Assembly (NCBI RefSeq): GCF_015706575.1
Contig: NW_024037063.1
Location: 10,726,927 to 10,790,926, forward strand
Source: Patiria miniata
Lineage: Eukaryota; Echinodermata; Asteroidea; Valvatida; Asterinidae
DNA length: 64,000 nucleotides
Reading direction: 5' to 3'
The translations under genes and the position numbers were made by a program. The notes beneath the pieces are model-generated. The model was not told the origin of the DNA. It did no database searches and saw only the letters and a list, made by a program, of their open reading frames with translations. Numbering within the stretch: the first letter of the stretch is position 1; each line of letters starts with the position of its first letter. Shown here one piece after another: positions 10,384 to 23,900 of the stretch.

Positions 10384-13300
10384 AACTACTTCTACTGAAA
10401 ATGAATGATTTACGATAACTGCGTAAAATAGCAAAATAGCATGTTTCATTTTATTTGATTTAGTAAATCCTAAAATCTTGAGCGTATGTATAATGAAAAG
10501 TTGATATAGGCAAACGAACATAAGCTCAAGTACGCGGACCGCTGCATGCACACCCACCTACAGAACACACGTTACACAACAGGCGCGCACATTTATATAC
10601 AATGTACATTATACACGCGCGCGCGTGTGTGTATGGGGCTAACCGTGGGCTAACTATGGGCTAACTATCAAAACAATGACTGGATATACTGTTTTCAAGC
10701 CAAAATGGTCGTCGGTATTTACTGCCTATTAGCATGCTTTTTATATCAGCGTCATTTTAAGTTCGTGTCATGAGAACGCTATCAGGACCGGAGTATTTTG
10801 AATCTTCTCATAACCAATTTTCATAGTGATCCCTCATCTAAATTGCCGTTCAGATATTGTCTATTTAATTTGCCGGTATTCTGTCTTACAGCTGCCATAG
10901 AAGCCGCGTTTGTTGCCATTTTTTTTCGGTCAAATCATCTACGGGTCACGGTTTCTACAGTTTTGCATATAACGTTTTTTGATTAAATAATCTTGGAGTC
11001 ATATATCAGTTTCACAAGTGGCATTCAACGTTACTACACTGTTCTCAAGATGCTGGTATAAGATTAAAATACATTAAGTAGCATTGGTACAGCGATCATC
11101 CAGGAATTATAAGCGGTTATAGGATTAAACATACTTATAGTGTTAAACTAAATATCTGCCGGCGTATGCAAATGCCGGGATTATCTTATTGATCATTTAA
11201 TGCTTTTTAACACAATTAATACATTTGAAACAAATAGTTACTGAGATGATCACGTAAAAGATGTATATAAAAAAAACAAAGTAACACAATTATACACCTA
11301 AACAACTACTTCTACTGAAAACGAATGATTTACGATAACTGCGTAAAATAGCAAAATAGCATGTTTCATTTTATTTGATTTGGTAAATCCTAAAATCTTG
11401 ATCGTATGTATAATGAAAAGTTGATATAGGCAAACGGACAAAAGCTCAAGTACGCGGGCCGCTGCATACACACACACTACAGAACACACGTTACACAACA
11501 GGCGCGCACATTTATATACAATGTACATTATACACGCGCGCGCGTGTGTGTATGGGGCTGACCGTGGGCTAACCATGGGCGAACTATCAAAACACTAACT
11601 GGATATATTGTTTTCAAGCCAAAATGGTCGTCGGTATTTATTAGCAAGCTTCTTATATCAGCGTCATTTTAGGTTCGTGTCATGAGAGCTACGCTATCAG
11701 GACCGGAGTATTTTGAATCTTCTCATAACCGAGGAGGAACATTCTGCTCCCATCGAAATGTTCATAGTGATCCCTCATCTAAATTGCCGTTCAGATATTG
11801 TCTATTTAATTTGCCGGTATTCTGTCTCAAAGCTGCCATAAGAAGCCGCGTTTGTTGCCATTTTTCGGTCAAATCATTTACGGGTCCAGATTCCACAGTT
11901 TTGCATATAACGTTTTTTGATTAAATAACCTTGGAGTAATATATCAGTTTCACAAGTGGCATTCAACGTTACCACATTGTTCCCAAGATGGTGGTATAGG
12001 ATTAAAATTCATTAAGTAGCATCATTACAGCTATCATCCAGAAATTATAAGCGGTTATAGGATTAAACAAACTTATCCATGTAGTGTTAAATTAAATATC
12101 TGCCGGCGTATACAAATGCCGGGATTATCTTATTAATCATTAAATGCTTTTTAACACAATTAATATATTTGAAACAAATAGTTACTGACATGATCACGTA
12201 AAAGATGTATATAAAAAAAACCAAAGTAACACCATTAGACCCCTAAACAACTACTTCTACTGAAAATGAATGTTTTACGATAACTGCGTAAAATAACAAA
12301 TTGCATGTTTCATTTCATTTGATTTAGTAAATCCTAAAATCTTGAGCGTATGTATAATGAAAAGTTGATATAGGCAAACGAACATAAGCTCAAGTACGCG
12401 GACCGCTGCATGCACACCAACACTACAGAACACACGTTACATGTATACACAACAGGCGCGCACATTTATATACAATGTACATTATACACGCGCGCGCGTG
12501 TGTGTATGGGGCTAACCGTGGGCTAACTATGGGCTAACTATCAAAACAATGACTGGATATACTGTTTTCAAGCCAAAATGGTCGTCGGTATTTATTGTCC
12601 TATTAGCATGCTTTTTATATCAGCGTCATTTTAAGTTCGTGTCATGAGAACTACGCTATCAGGACCGGAGTATTTTGAATCTTCTCATAACCAATTTTCA
12701 TAGTGATCCCTCATCTAAATTGTCGTTCAAATATTGTCTGTTTAATTTGCCGGTATTCTGTCTTACAGCTGCCATAAGAAGCCGCGTTTGTTGCCATTTT
12801 TTTCGGTCAAATCATTTACGGGTCACGGTTTCTACAGTTTTGCATATAACGTTTTTTGATTAAATAATCTTGGAGTCATATATCAGTTTCACAAGTGGCA
12901 TTCAACGTTACTACACTGTTCTCAAGATGCTGGTATAAGATTAAAATACATTAAGTAGCATTGGTACAGCGATCATCCAGGAATTATAAGCGGTTATAGG
13001 ATTAAACATACTTATAGTGTTAAACTTAATATCTGCCGGCGTATACAAATGCCGGGATTATCTTATTGATCATTTATATTTTTAACACAATTAATACATT
13101 TGAAACAAATAGTTACTGAGATGATCACGAAAAAGATGTATATAAAAAAATCCAAAGTAACACAATTATACACCTAAACAACTACTTCTACTGAAAATGA
13201 ATGATTTACGATAACTGCGTAAAATAGCAAATAGCATGTTTCACTTCATTTGATTTGGTAAATCCTAAAATCTTGAGCGTATGTATAATGAAAAGTTGAT

Positions 13301-13981
13301 ATAGGCAAACGGACATAAGCTCAAGTACGCGGACCGCTGCATACACACACACACTACAGAACACACGTTACACAACAGGCGCGCACATTTTTATACAATG
13401 TACATTATACACGCGCGCGCATGTGTGTACGGGGCTAACCGTGGGCTAACCATGGGTTAACTATCAAAACAGTGACTGGATATATTGTTTTCAAGCCAAA
13501 ATGGTCGTCGGTATTTTTTGTCCTATTAGCATGCTTTTTATATCAGCGTCATTTTAAGTTCGTGTCATGAGAGCTACGCTATCGGGACCGGAGCATTTTG
13601 AATCTTCTCATAACCAATTTTCATAGTGATCCCTCATCTAAATTGTCGTTCAAATATTGTCTATTTAATTTGCCGGTATTCTGTCTTACAGCTGCCATAA
13701 GAAGCCGCGTTTGTTGCCATTTTTTTCGGTCAAATCGTTTACGGGTCACGGTTTCTACAGTTTTGCATATAACGTTTTTTGATTAAATAATCTTGGAGTC
13801 ATATATCAGTTTCACAAGTGGCATTCAACGTTACTACACTGTTCTCAAGATGCTGGTATAAGATTAAAATACATTAAGTAGCATTGGTACAGCGATCATC
13901 CAGGAATTATAAGCGGTAATAAGATTAAACATACTTAGTGTTAAACTAAACATCTGCCGGCGTATACAAATGCCGGGATTC
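10384..13981. repeat. Four tandem copies of a ~0.93-kb unit
   Basis: The landmark aactacttctactgaaaa begins at 10384, 11304, 12249 and 13180, giving periods of 920, 945 and 931 bp. The fourth copy stops after about 800 bp, at atgccgggatt near 13980. Each copy repeats the same order of marks: a (CG)n/(TG)n purine-pyrimidine alternation, atggggctaaccgtgggct, agccaaaatggtcgtcgg, tcaggaccggag, and a ctgccggcgta...tgccggga hairpin. Small frames of about 62 codons recur in the copies, but their sequence drifts with frameshifts and shows no domain. Confidence 0.9.
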
Positions 13982-14149
13982 TCATATAAATATACACCCA
14001 ACAACCTTCAACTGGGTATACAATCTAATCAGTAGGGCTTCCCTACACAGGGGTATATACAACGACAACGAACTAACACTACATCAACGAAGGGCAACAA
14101 ATATTATTTGAATTAACAGCGCTCTTCCGAAACGTCATAACACGAAAGT
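13982..14149. other. Unannotated spacer after the tandem array
   Basis: No gene or recognised element. The tandem unit breaks off at its left border and the dispersed repeat begins at its right. Confidence 0.4.
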
Positions 14150-14440
14150 TAAACTAATAAGTGGCATTGCTTACTGCATATGCATCACAAGACTGATTTT
14201 ATTCTGCGAGGAAAACAATCTCCCCTAAATGGGTCGGATTTAGTTTTTTTCGTCTAATACATGTACGATACAATACAATATACACTTTTAAAACGCAAAT
14301 AACGAGATAATATTGATCTTACATTTTGTGCATGGATATCTCGCGTTTTGGAAATACATTCTCCAAATTATTCCTTTATTTATAGGTTTTTTTACGGGGT
14401 GTTCTCATTAAAACTATTACCCTTAAAGGCACTGCACAAA
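14150..14440 (-). repeat. Dispersed repeat, copy 2 (inverted partner of 6975-7260)
   Basis: Read on the minus strand this stretch matches 6975-7260 in the same order of landmarks, including aatagttttaatgaga and gtgtattgtattgta. The two copies face each other across about 7 kb that includes the four-copy tandem array. Confidence 0.6.
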
Positions 14441-14705
14441 ACTGTAGAATTGTTAGAGTATTTTAAACAAATTGATGAAATAAGTCAAAAGTTGACAAAT
14501 AAATTAAAAGTGCATTAAAAAATAATGGAAAACAAACGATTTAAGAAATCAAAATATGACAACTCTTGGAGAACAAAAAAAAAATGCAAATCCGAATGGC
14601 ATCAACAAATACTATAAAAGATACAGTACCGAAAAGTAAACGCAATGACAACAAGCAATGTGGTTAAAGAAACTACAATACACATGTAATATACTTATAT
14701 ATATT

Positions 14706-14826
14706 GGATGGCTTTGAGGTGGATACAAGAATATACTGCACGAGCTAAATATTGCACGAGTCGAAGACTCACAATATTGTCATAGCGAGAGCAATATATT
14801 CTTGTATCCACCGAAAAAAGCCATCC
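14706..14826. repeat. Hairpin MITE-like element
   Basis: The left arm 14706-14740 (ggatggctttgaggtgg, then atacaagaatata) is inverted at 14791-14826 (tatattcttgtat, then ccaccgaaaaaagccatcc). The loop has a small inner palindrome gagtcgaagactc. Non-coding. Confidence 0.7.
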
Positions 14827-14829
14827 CAT

Positions 14830-16620
14830 ATAATTTTAATGATTTATATCAGGCCGACTTGATCCGCGTGATTTCAGATTTTATTTTGAAGTGCAAAGTG
14901 AACCCTTTGGAAATGCCCCGAAAAAATAAGGAAAACAAATTCTGACAACCTTCTGGTTGAGTATGTAAGTAGAGATAATAATGGTTTATCAGAATCTATC
15001 AACTTTACAGGAATTCTTAAATGTCAATTTGGAATATTCCGAGATTTGTTCAAGTGTGCCACGTTAGGAAACACTCCGCCAATTTGTGCCCAATTTCTGG
15101 ACGCCACCGTTTTTGAATTTCGGATTAAATTTCATGAAACCGAAATTGTGCACAAAGGTTAAATAGCGAGCATTAATAAGGTCAAAGTACCAGTATTTCA
15201 CTGCATGAATTTGAGGTAAGTCACCAAAGAGGTTTGGCAACACTACACGAGAAAACTCGGGTAAACGTCGAAGTGCGCCACGTTAGGGAACACCACTATA
15301 TAGGCCTACCTGGCCTTCTGCGCGCTGTATGCGCGCTGCATGTGCGCAGCGTGTTCCGTGTTCGACAGTACGCTCGCGTGATACGCTCTGTTGAGTGGTT
15401 GACAACTGTGACTTTCCATGCTCTTGATCGTGCGGGAACCAGCGAAAATGCCCGGATGACTGCAATAACAACCTCGTGCCCCGTGGGTACGATCTTGCTG
15501 CGCCATGTTGTTTCCCATCATGCCTTGCGCGATCGTAACCCCTGGAAGTGTGTAATTTAAAGCCCGAGTCCATCATTTGCAGCTATCCAAAAAGTAACTG
15601 GCGTAATTATTGTTGGAAAACATACTTGGTTGAAAGATAGTAAGGGGACTAAACTCCCTGTGAAATTATTCTTTCTAGCAAGCTGTCTTTTTGAAAAAAT
15701 CAACGAAAGAAGCGCGCGCAAGCGTTGGCACGATGCACACGCGCATCGGATCGATGCGCAACATCGCGTAGCTGCAATTGGTTAGTGAGAACGTGTCTCC
15801 GACGCTGAATTCAGGCCCAATTCAAAACATGATTCAGCAACTTTTGATTTGAAATCGAGATCTTAGAATGTTGTTTTTCTCGAAATATACAGCTGTAGCT
15901 GAGCTGAAACTTCATCAGGTTAGTTGTTCAGCACCCTGCTTTAGATTTTGAGCACGTTTGTTGCTTCAAACGAACAAAATGCAATGACAATGATGGACTA
16001 TACCTTTAAATGTGCACATTATAATTAGGCTGCAGTTTATCAGTTTTACGCGCTGACGCCATCTTTAAAATGTTGAAAGTTGTGTTTTTGAAGAATCAAT
16101 GCTTTCAAACATAAGGTTTGGACGTTGCGATATTTAGCAAAGATTTGTATCAAAGGTACGTACCCCTTTCGTGCCTTTTGTCCCTTTGCAACCGCAGATA
16201 CAGGGTTTTTTTAAGCGAAAAACGAGGCTGCCATAATCCATATCGTACAGGAATCGCACAGTTTTGAATATTCGTACGTGACGTGACGTGCAAAGCACGC
16301 GAGCGCAATTATGGGCGCGCCCGGCGTGCAATCTTCGAAATACCCGCGCAGTACGCTCTGAATAGCTAGTCAGCATCGTTTACGTCATCATCACGGCCAG
16401 GGGTTAGTGTAAGGAACGAGCACGCGCCCCTGGAGTCGATGCTGCTGCAATAATGATATTATAGCAGTAAACCGGCAACCTCGTTCCCATGGGTAAAAGA
16501 TCTTGCTGCGCCATGTTGTTTCCCATCATGCCTTGCGCGATCTGTTAGTGAGGAACGCGCACGTGCCCGTGGAGTCGAGGGTGGTCAACCGGGTACTTTA
16601 TTATTGCAGTCATCCTGGCA
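14830..16620. other. Intergenic with duplicated GC-rich modules
   Basis: Two related modules occur. The block cttgctgcgccatgttgttt followed by cccatcatgccttgcgcgat lies at 15490-15532 and again at 16500-16543. The block ggaacg(a/c)gcacg(c/t)gccc(c/g)tggagtcga lies near 16413 and 16552. Open frames at 15234-15576 follow the GC-rich composition on both strands and show no domain. It is probably a repeat family with unrelated ends, not a gene. Confidence 0.4.
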
Positions 16621-17230
16621 CTTTTTATGAAAGCATACAATACGCTTATTTACTTTTACCGCTGGAAGCCTGATATAAATAACAATTGTTAATACTTAAT
16701 AACGGACATGGGATATTTAATAACAGGAAATTAGCTACAAGCCTACAACATATGCAAATTACATGCAAATATGACTGATCAAAATTTGAAATGAAAATAA
16801 AAATAAAATGTACAATTTAAAATTAACAAAACTGTGATATATTCAAATACACGACGATATAGTAAACAAATGAAAATGAAGATAAATGAAAGAAAATCAC
16901 AGTACAAGTAAACGCAAAGAACAAAGTAAAAATATTTCGGAAAAGAGTTTTAAATCGTTGAAGACTAATTTGCCTGCCTCGGGCTCTGAGTCCGTTGTTG
17001 ACGTGTTCCATCTCAAGGCAATCAGCTACTTAAAAGTGTTTCATGACTTCATTGAAGACATCTTTTGAGATGGTTACAGTAATCAGTAATCAAACTCGAT
17101 ATATTATTTGTAAAGATAACGATGATTTTGTTTTCGTTAATTGTATCAACGACCTGCCTACAAGTGATCTTAAGATAGGTAATCCTATACAGTTCATTTT
17201 CCCCCGCAGTTGTATTCATTGTTTGTTGAT
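16621..17230. other. AT-rich stretch downstream of gene B
   Basis: No gene or RNA is recognised. The 3' UTR of gene B must lie here, read leftwards, but no convincing polyadenylation signal could be fixed on the minus strand close to the stop codon. Confidence 0.4.
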
Positions 17231-17942
17231 TTACAGACCGGTCGTCATAGCTTGGTGCTCATCCTCATTCTCGCCTTTCACTTTAATCTCATCCATCTTC
17301 AGCTGATCAAAAGCCTCGTTTTCAGAGACATTTTCTTCTTTCTCTTCATTCTCTCCCTTTTTCGATTGATCTGTAATCTGGTTATCAGAGACACACTCTT
17401 CTTCCCCTAAACTCAAACCGACCTTCATTTGATCTAAAGCCCGATAATTACCATAGACATTCCCCTCCATCCCATTACCCCCATCACCAACATCATTCAA
17501 TCGCGACTGTGACTTGAGCTTGAGATTTGATGCGGATGATGAGAGGGTTCCACATGGCACCAGTGTCTTCTGCAAGCACCCGAGGACCTTGCCTCGCACG
17601 TTATCATGTCGGACAACGAACAACAGGAAGATGAACAGACCTTGCAGGGAGTTGAAGACACAGAAAAGGACTTGGAAGGCAAAGTTGGAAGACTCGATGA
17701 CTGAGAGGAGACCGAAGGCCCAGGTAAGACCGAGAAGCACTGAGATGGCAGCCATGTTCTGCAGCCGCTTGACCATTTGACTTCGCTTGCCTTTCGTGTT
17801 GGAGCTTTGGACCACTTTATAATTAGCCTTGCAGGTCAAGCTATGGGCGATCAGGACAAAGATGACGGCATTATAAAGGAAGACGAGGCCGATTATGAGC
17901 AGCTGACCGTAGTAGAAGGCTGCACCGCGCTTCAAGAAACAA
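17231..17942 (-). CDS. Gene B last exon: TM5-TM7 and acidic repetitive tail
   Basis: Acceptor atttgcag, then 1 base plus 237 codons including the stop. The frame starts with ECL2 Cys (SCFLKRG), then TM5 ([20 protein letters not shown]), a basic loop ([17 protein letters not shown]), TM6 ([14 protein letters not shown]) and TM7 ([14 protein letters not shown]), with NVRGKVLGC after the membrane. The tail is rich in Glu/Asp and repeats a motif of about 20 residues ([44 protein letters not shown]). The exon is 66 bp shorter than its counterpart in gene A, with the difference in the tail. Confidence 0.9.
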
Positions 17943-20900
17943 CTGCAAATTGAAATCATGTGAATTTTACAAGATCACACATTGCATATTATTGGTAAAT
18001 TATTTTGCATGCTTTCGTTGTGAGGTACTGAGCTTAATAAATTTAGGTTAAAACATCTATTCCGTGTTGATTTAGTAAAACTAGGAGGACATCAGCGTAT
18101 TATTAACCGATAATTTTTTTTAAAAATGTTCAGTGGGGAGCTGTAAGCCATGCTAAGACCTCAGGAATCGAACCAAATCTGTGCAAACTGTGTTTTACAA
18201 TCAAACGTCGGTGATGTTTCAATAATCAAAATGTCTCTGTTTACCAAGTGTTGTCAGTATTTCTTACCTGCTTTCGTTTTCGTACTCTTTGTAATTCACT
18301 GCTAGTATTACACCAACAACAATCATTGGCAATCCTGCAAATGATAAGTTTATAATTTCCTTAAGCATGTTGACAAAAAATGTTACAATAGTACAAACAA
18401 AATAACGTATTTAAACATCCAAAACATTCACAAAATGTCTTTGTCTATTTCTGTTGTTCTTTGTATTCTTCAAAATTATTACATATTTTTAAAAACAAAT
18501 CGTTCTCACTTTGAATTTATAGCAGCTATAATATTGTGGTGGAAAGTGTTTGGGCTTAGAGCCAGTTTATTTGTGACGTCATACGTATAGCATTTACGCT
18601 TAATCTCTGTGCGTTAGTGACTGGGCGGAGCTGAGGAGTTCCGTGAGTTGCTGCACGTGCGTGAATGGTTAACTAGTCGTATAGGTTTGTTGCACGCACA
18701 TGTTTTTAAACGTGACTGCAAGACTGAGTGTCTATGCATACCTTGGCGGTATATAAGTGCATGCGTGGGCAAGCGCGTGCTAGATGGTTAGAGATAGACG
18801 AGACTGGTAGATTAGATACTAGGTGAGTTCGTCTAGATCGTTTATGTTCTGGTTTAGGTGTTGTTGTACTGGGGTTGCGCTGGAATGTTTAGCTGTTGTA
18901 TCGCAAGTACGAAGCTGTTGTACGAGTTGTACGAGTGCGAATTTGGGCTTACATACGGCGTAGCGGATACCTTGCTAGTCGGACTGTCGGACAGGCTGTT
19001 GTGCGTTTGTGATGCTGTGTTATTGCTAACTTAGCGATGCATTGCTGGCGCTGTGCATAGTTGCTCATTGCTGCCATTGTTGTCTATTGCTTAATGCTGC
19101 GAGCGTTGTTGCATAGGCGACCAGCAGGTTATCTCAAGTAAGTAAAGAAAGACCCAGTTAATAAAACAACCCTCCCAATTACATTCCAATTAATGTACCT
19201 GATTATTGCTGAATAAATTATGATTGATGTTGCTTGAGACTACCGAAAATTCCGCTTCTTGTGTTTATGTTTACAGGTTTATTGTGCAATTAATTAACAG
19301 TTAACACTCATTCGCAATCGGGCGGTAGCCACCACAACGGACCTGCACCCTAGCCTTGAAGGTCGATCTGCATGAGTTATCTCTCGTCTAAAAGGGAAGA
19401 GCCTTGGTTTGGGATGATTGTCTTCACCCCATTAGGAGTCAGACTTATCCTAACAGACTTGGGTTGGCCCGGAGGGGGGGGGGGTTCTATTCATTGATTC
19501 ACATCACACTGCGATGTGAACCCCTCGAAAAACTTTCCTATTCAGTAAAGAAAGGGAGTGACAGGTGGATTTTAACAACAGTCTCCGACCCAAATCATAC
19601 TCAATAACGTGAATACATATTCTATATTTCTGCTTTACTGTCAAATTTTGACAACAAACTGTTGAATGTTTAATGTCTGTTTGAACGAGATGCTGGATAC
19701 ACCTTGTTAAAATCACATCCACCAAGTTGCCCTTTATCCATTACAAATAGAGACAAGTCGATATGTTTCTACATTTCAATAATGTCTATAGGCCCATGTC
19801 ATACTCACCCCAGGCAGCGATAGAGGCTTTGACCATGAAGTGTTCCACGTTAGAGTTGAAGACTTTAACGAGTTTCAGATAGAGGTTGGTTGCCTCGACT
19901 CCCATCCATGCCATGGAGCTTAGAGTGAAATAGTGCATCAACACTGCAACGATGATGCAACCTATGCGAGACGATGTCTGCTCAATACCAACCAGGAAGA
20001 CCAGATAGAGACAGAGCAGTGAGAAAGAGAAGCAAATCAAGATGCAACTTGGTGTCTTCTCTCTCAAGGACCTACCGGGAAAATGGAAACAGTGGATTGG
20101 ATATAGTTGCATGATGGTACAACGCTCATTTCCGACACTATTGTATAAGGTACCGTACCTCGAAGATCAACCATACCAAGTCAATATGTCTTTTTTTTTG
20201 GCGCAATGTTTTAACCTTAATTTTAACTGTGGATTTTCCTCAGAATATTCTTCTGGGGTTTCCTCAAACCTCTTAAACTGCAATTTCTTCTCATTGTCTC
20301 CTCTACACATTTTTTTTTTCAGGCTGGCGAGTTGAGTTTTTGAGTAATTGGTGCGTTTTTAGGAATTGGTTTCATTACCAGAGAAAAAAAATATAGAATT
20401 ATCTGCCCATCATTAAAATGAAACATAATATGTACTTTAGTTTATAAATACGATAAAGCCTCATTCTTACTTGATGGAGAGGTAAATGATGATTGTGAAA
20501 ACAAGGGAAGCAATTGACACAGCACATCCAATCTTACTGATGATATCCAGAGCTAGGCTCGAGTACTTTTGGCCGTGAATGTCCTAAAAAAGATCAAAGT
20601 CCGTTTTAAAACGAGCTTTTGGTGTTTCATCTGTTTAACCAGTATTTTGAAATTGAAAAAAAAAACACCTAGCTCTTTATAATGAGTTGAATATCTAACC
20701 ACGAGTACTGCAAAGCTGGTAGCATGATCACAGTGACACACAGTCCTCTCGCTGATTGAGGTCACTAGTCTGCAGCCCTCTGGTGACCAATCCCCGACGC
20801 CATCTTGGAGCTCGTTATCCCAGAAAACGCACTGCACCGCCCCTTCAATCACCTGCGAATTGACAATGTAAGCTACTTTAAACATTCAACAATATTGTGC

Positions 20901-23900
20901 ATCTAATAGTTCCACAGTATTGCAAAACAAGTAACGTTAACACAGCAATTCTGTTATTTGTTGTAACATTTGACTCTGAATGTGATGTTATATATGCTCA
21001 ATGATCTTCAAACCCTATGACTATGCTTCGCAACTAATGAATATCTTTCCATCAATAATTTGACATCTTACTGGATTTTGATTGAAGGTAACAACCACTG
21101 GGTTGTCATCTGGTAGGTTCTCGACATGGACACCAACCACCGTAGCAGAAATGATTGCACTATCCACAAACAGACGGGAACCAGTGGACTCAGCTTCAGC
21201 AATCCGCTTCGAGTGAAATAACTTGCTGGTTTGATACACGGTGAAACTAATGGGTACCGGACTAGCAGCTGTTGAGCGTAAAATACATGGATGTAATTAG
21301 TTTTCCGCGATAACCTTGAATTTTTTTTCTTCGAATTGTTCCATATACGTCGTGTACACAGAGCAAAATTACCATTCGTACATTTTAATAATTAATGAGC
21401 CATAATCCAAAACCCTTTGACCTATAGTCATGACATTTCTTGGGCATGTTTATGATGAGTTGCTCTATGCATGTACAGAGCTTCAAAATTTTCGTCACTC
21501 CATGGCCGAGATCTTAGGGGGGCGGAATCCGTCCCCCCGGCTGTTTTGGACAACTTGGGTATTTTATTTGTTCACCGTACGCCGAAAATCAAGAAAATGT
21601 GAAAGCAACAAAAGGGGAGTTTTATCTTACACGATTACCCCGTGCCCACCTGTTGGATGTTTCAGTAATATCTCATCGGGAAGATGGATGGACGATTCCA
21701 CTGTCTCTGCAGGGAAATCAGAGATGGGGTAATAGACACTGACACTATCGTTCTTCAGCACGCCATCCGTAGACTCTCCCACTTTGACAACGAATCCCAC
21801 ACCTTCATGCAGGGAACTCGGAGGGATATTTAGCGCCTCGACAGCAAGACTAGGTGTAACCGCGGTAAAGTTCGCTCCGTCTTCGAGAACGTACGAGATT
21901 TGACTGTCGAGGCCTTGTACAATGCGGGATGTGGAGTCTCCGTCTGGTACATTGTTGAAAGCCTCGTCATTGACCTGTAGGAGGTTGTTGACCACACTCA
22001 CAACACTTGATGTTATCTATGTATCAGGAAATACAAATGAGTATCGATACTAAATCGGAATAAATATATTATGGGTCATTAACATAAGGGATCCTCTTCT
22101 GGGCAGTTTTGCCACTGTGTATTTATGGCAAGTCTATCCTACGATTAATATTCTTTCATGTAATGAATAACAGAGGAGATTTGTTTTTTAAACTCATGTA
22201 CACAAAAATTACGCAAAGACAGTTTTATTTAGCATCAGTATGCAACGTTATAATTGATAAACTCGGTATTAGTATCAGTAAATGGTTATTTAAGAATCCA
22301 TTTTGGATTGATTTTGAACACCAAGTTACGATTCCTCTGTCTCCTTTCAATTTTGAAGATAAAATCAACCTAGCTATCGGTATGTCATCATATTTTACAA
22401 GGTCTTACTTCTGGGGAAGGATCCCGGATTGTCAGAATATTATCCAGGACGTCAGCCACTAATGCCACAGCTTCACCGTTGATTGATGAGGCATCCTTGG
22501 TCAGGGATTCCAGAGACTCCGACACCTCCACCACGTTCTCACTCGTTACCGTTATCTGCAGGATCAAGAAGAGGGTAAAAGAAAGTAACACCACGGGGTT
22601 GCGGTTATGTGAGCAGGAGTTCACACTCGAATGTTGCACCTTTTTCATAACAAATTACCCCGATTCTGCATCCATTGATCTTACCTTTTTTAATATATCC
22701 AGCTGACCATTGACATCAACGCTGCAATTTCCCAGCACGGGTTGAAGCCACTGAGCACCCACGGTGAAATCCCCCGAACAATCTCGAGATATGAGAACGC
22801 GACCTTAGGAATAAATTAAAAGGTCAACTTCAGCAACGGATATCATATTATGATGTTTTCCACTGGTAAACACAGGGCTTGAGAGTTTCCTCAGATCATG
22901 AAACCTGAACATTATCTTCATGTGACCATCAGTATTTCGTCGTTTCTTACGGGAATGAAACAAAAACCCACACAGTTGTATCACAAGCCACTTCATTCAA
23001 GCCATTATTAAAAGAGAAAGCGAACAAAATGGAGATTTAAACGAAATTAAGTTATTAATCAATTTTAAATAAAAAATAAGCTGTTGTATCTACCGTGCTT
23101 TTCACCAACGACGCATTCTTCCAGTATTTCAACCCCAAGTCCTATTCTAGTTTGCGGGAAGGTCACATTCTTGCCTTGTAATTCAAGAACCTCACGTGGA
23201 CAGGAGGCTGTGAATAGGACATTCAGTGTTTTTGCATCAGTTAGTCCCTTTATACATGTACATTAATGTTTACTCAATTTTTAAACACTTCTTTTCGTCA
23301 ACTGCATAGCCAGGTGTCTTCAAGCCATTGAGACGAAATTCGTGTGATCAAAGGAAAAGGTCTGCATTTAATTTACAAAGAATTAAAGTAACAGCGGTTT
23401 TAAAATAGTCATGCTAGGTTGACAGGCTTGCTTAATGAAGCATTTTTCTGAAACTGGTTTACAGAAAAGACATTTTTACAGATACACTTACAGAGTGACA
23501 CTACTTTAACACTGTAGGGATCGAGACCCAGTCCTGGGTTAGTGGATGCATATTCAGACAGTGCTCTTTGCATTGAGACAACTGTATCAGCATCAGACTC
23601 ATTGCTTGGAGAATTCACGATTACTTTGAAATCAACGATAACACTGCCTGGATAGAAGCGCGAAACCTCGTAGCTCACCACGGCCTTGTATATCATATCC
23701 AACGGCATCTACAAACAACATTTGAGAGAAACAAGAGAATGAAACAAACAGATCAAAACAAATAATTGCTAGCTTCTCACCAAGTGAGTACGTCTGAAGT
23801 TTACTTTTGGCTGAATGAAAGATGGGTTTTGAACCATGTAATCATGCTGCAAAAGTGCGTGTGGTTTTTGTACCAAATGAAACGGGCTTAACGGCTCAGT

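Noticed and set aside
10798..13786. Recurrent MNLLITNFHSDPSSK frames as a small gene family
   Set aside because: They follow the 0.93-kb tandem unit, show frameshifts between copies and no conserved motif.
15234..15576. A 108-codon plus-strand frame and 97-codon minus-strand frame as genes
   Set aside because: Both follow GC-rich composition in a repeat module; part of the sequence recurs at 16500 without the frame.
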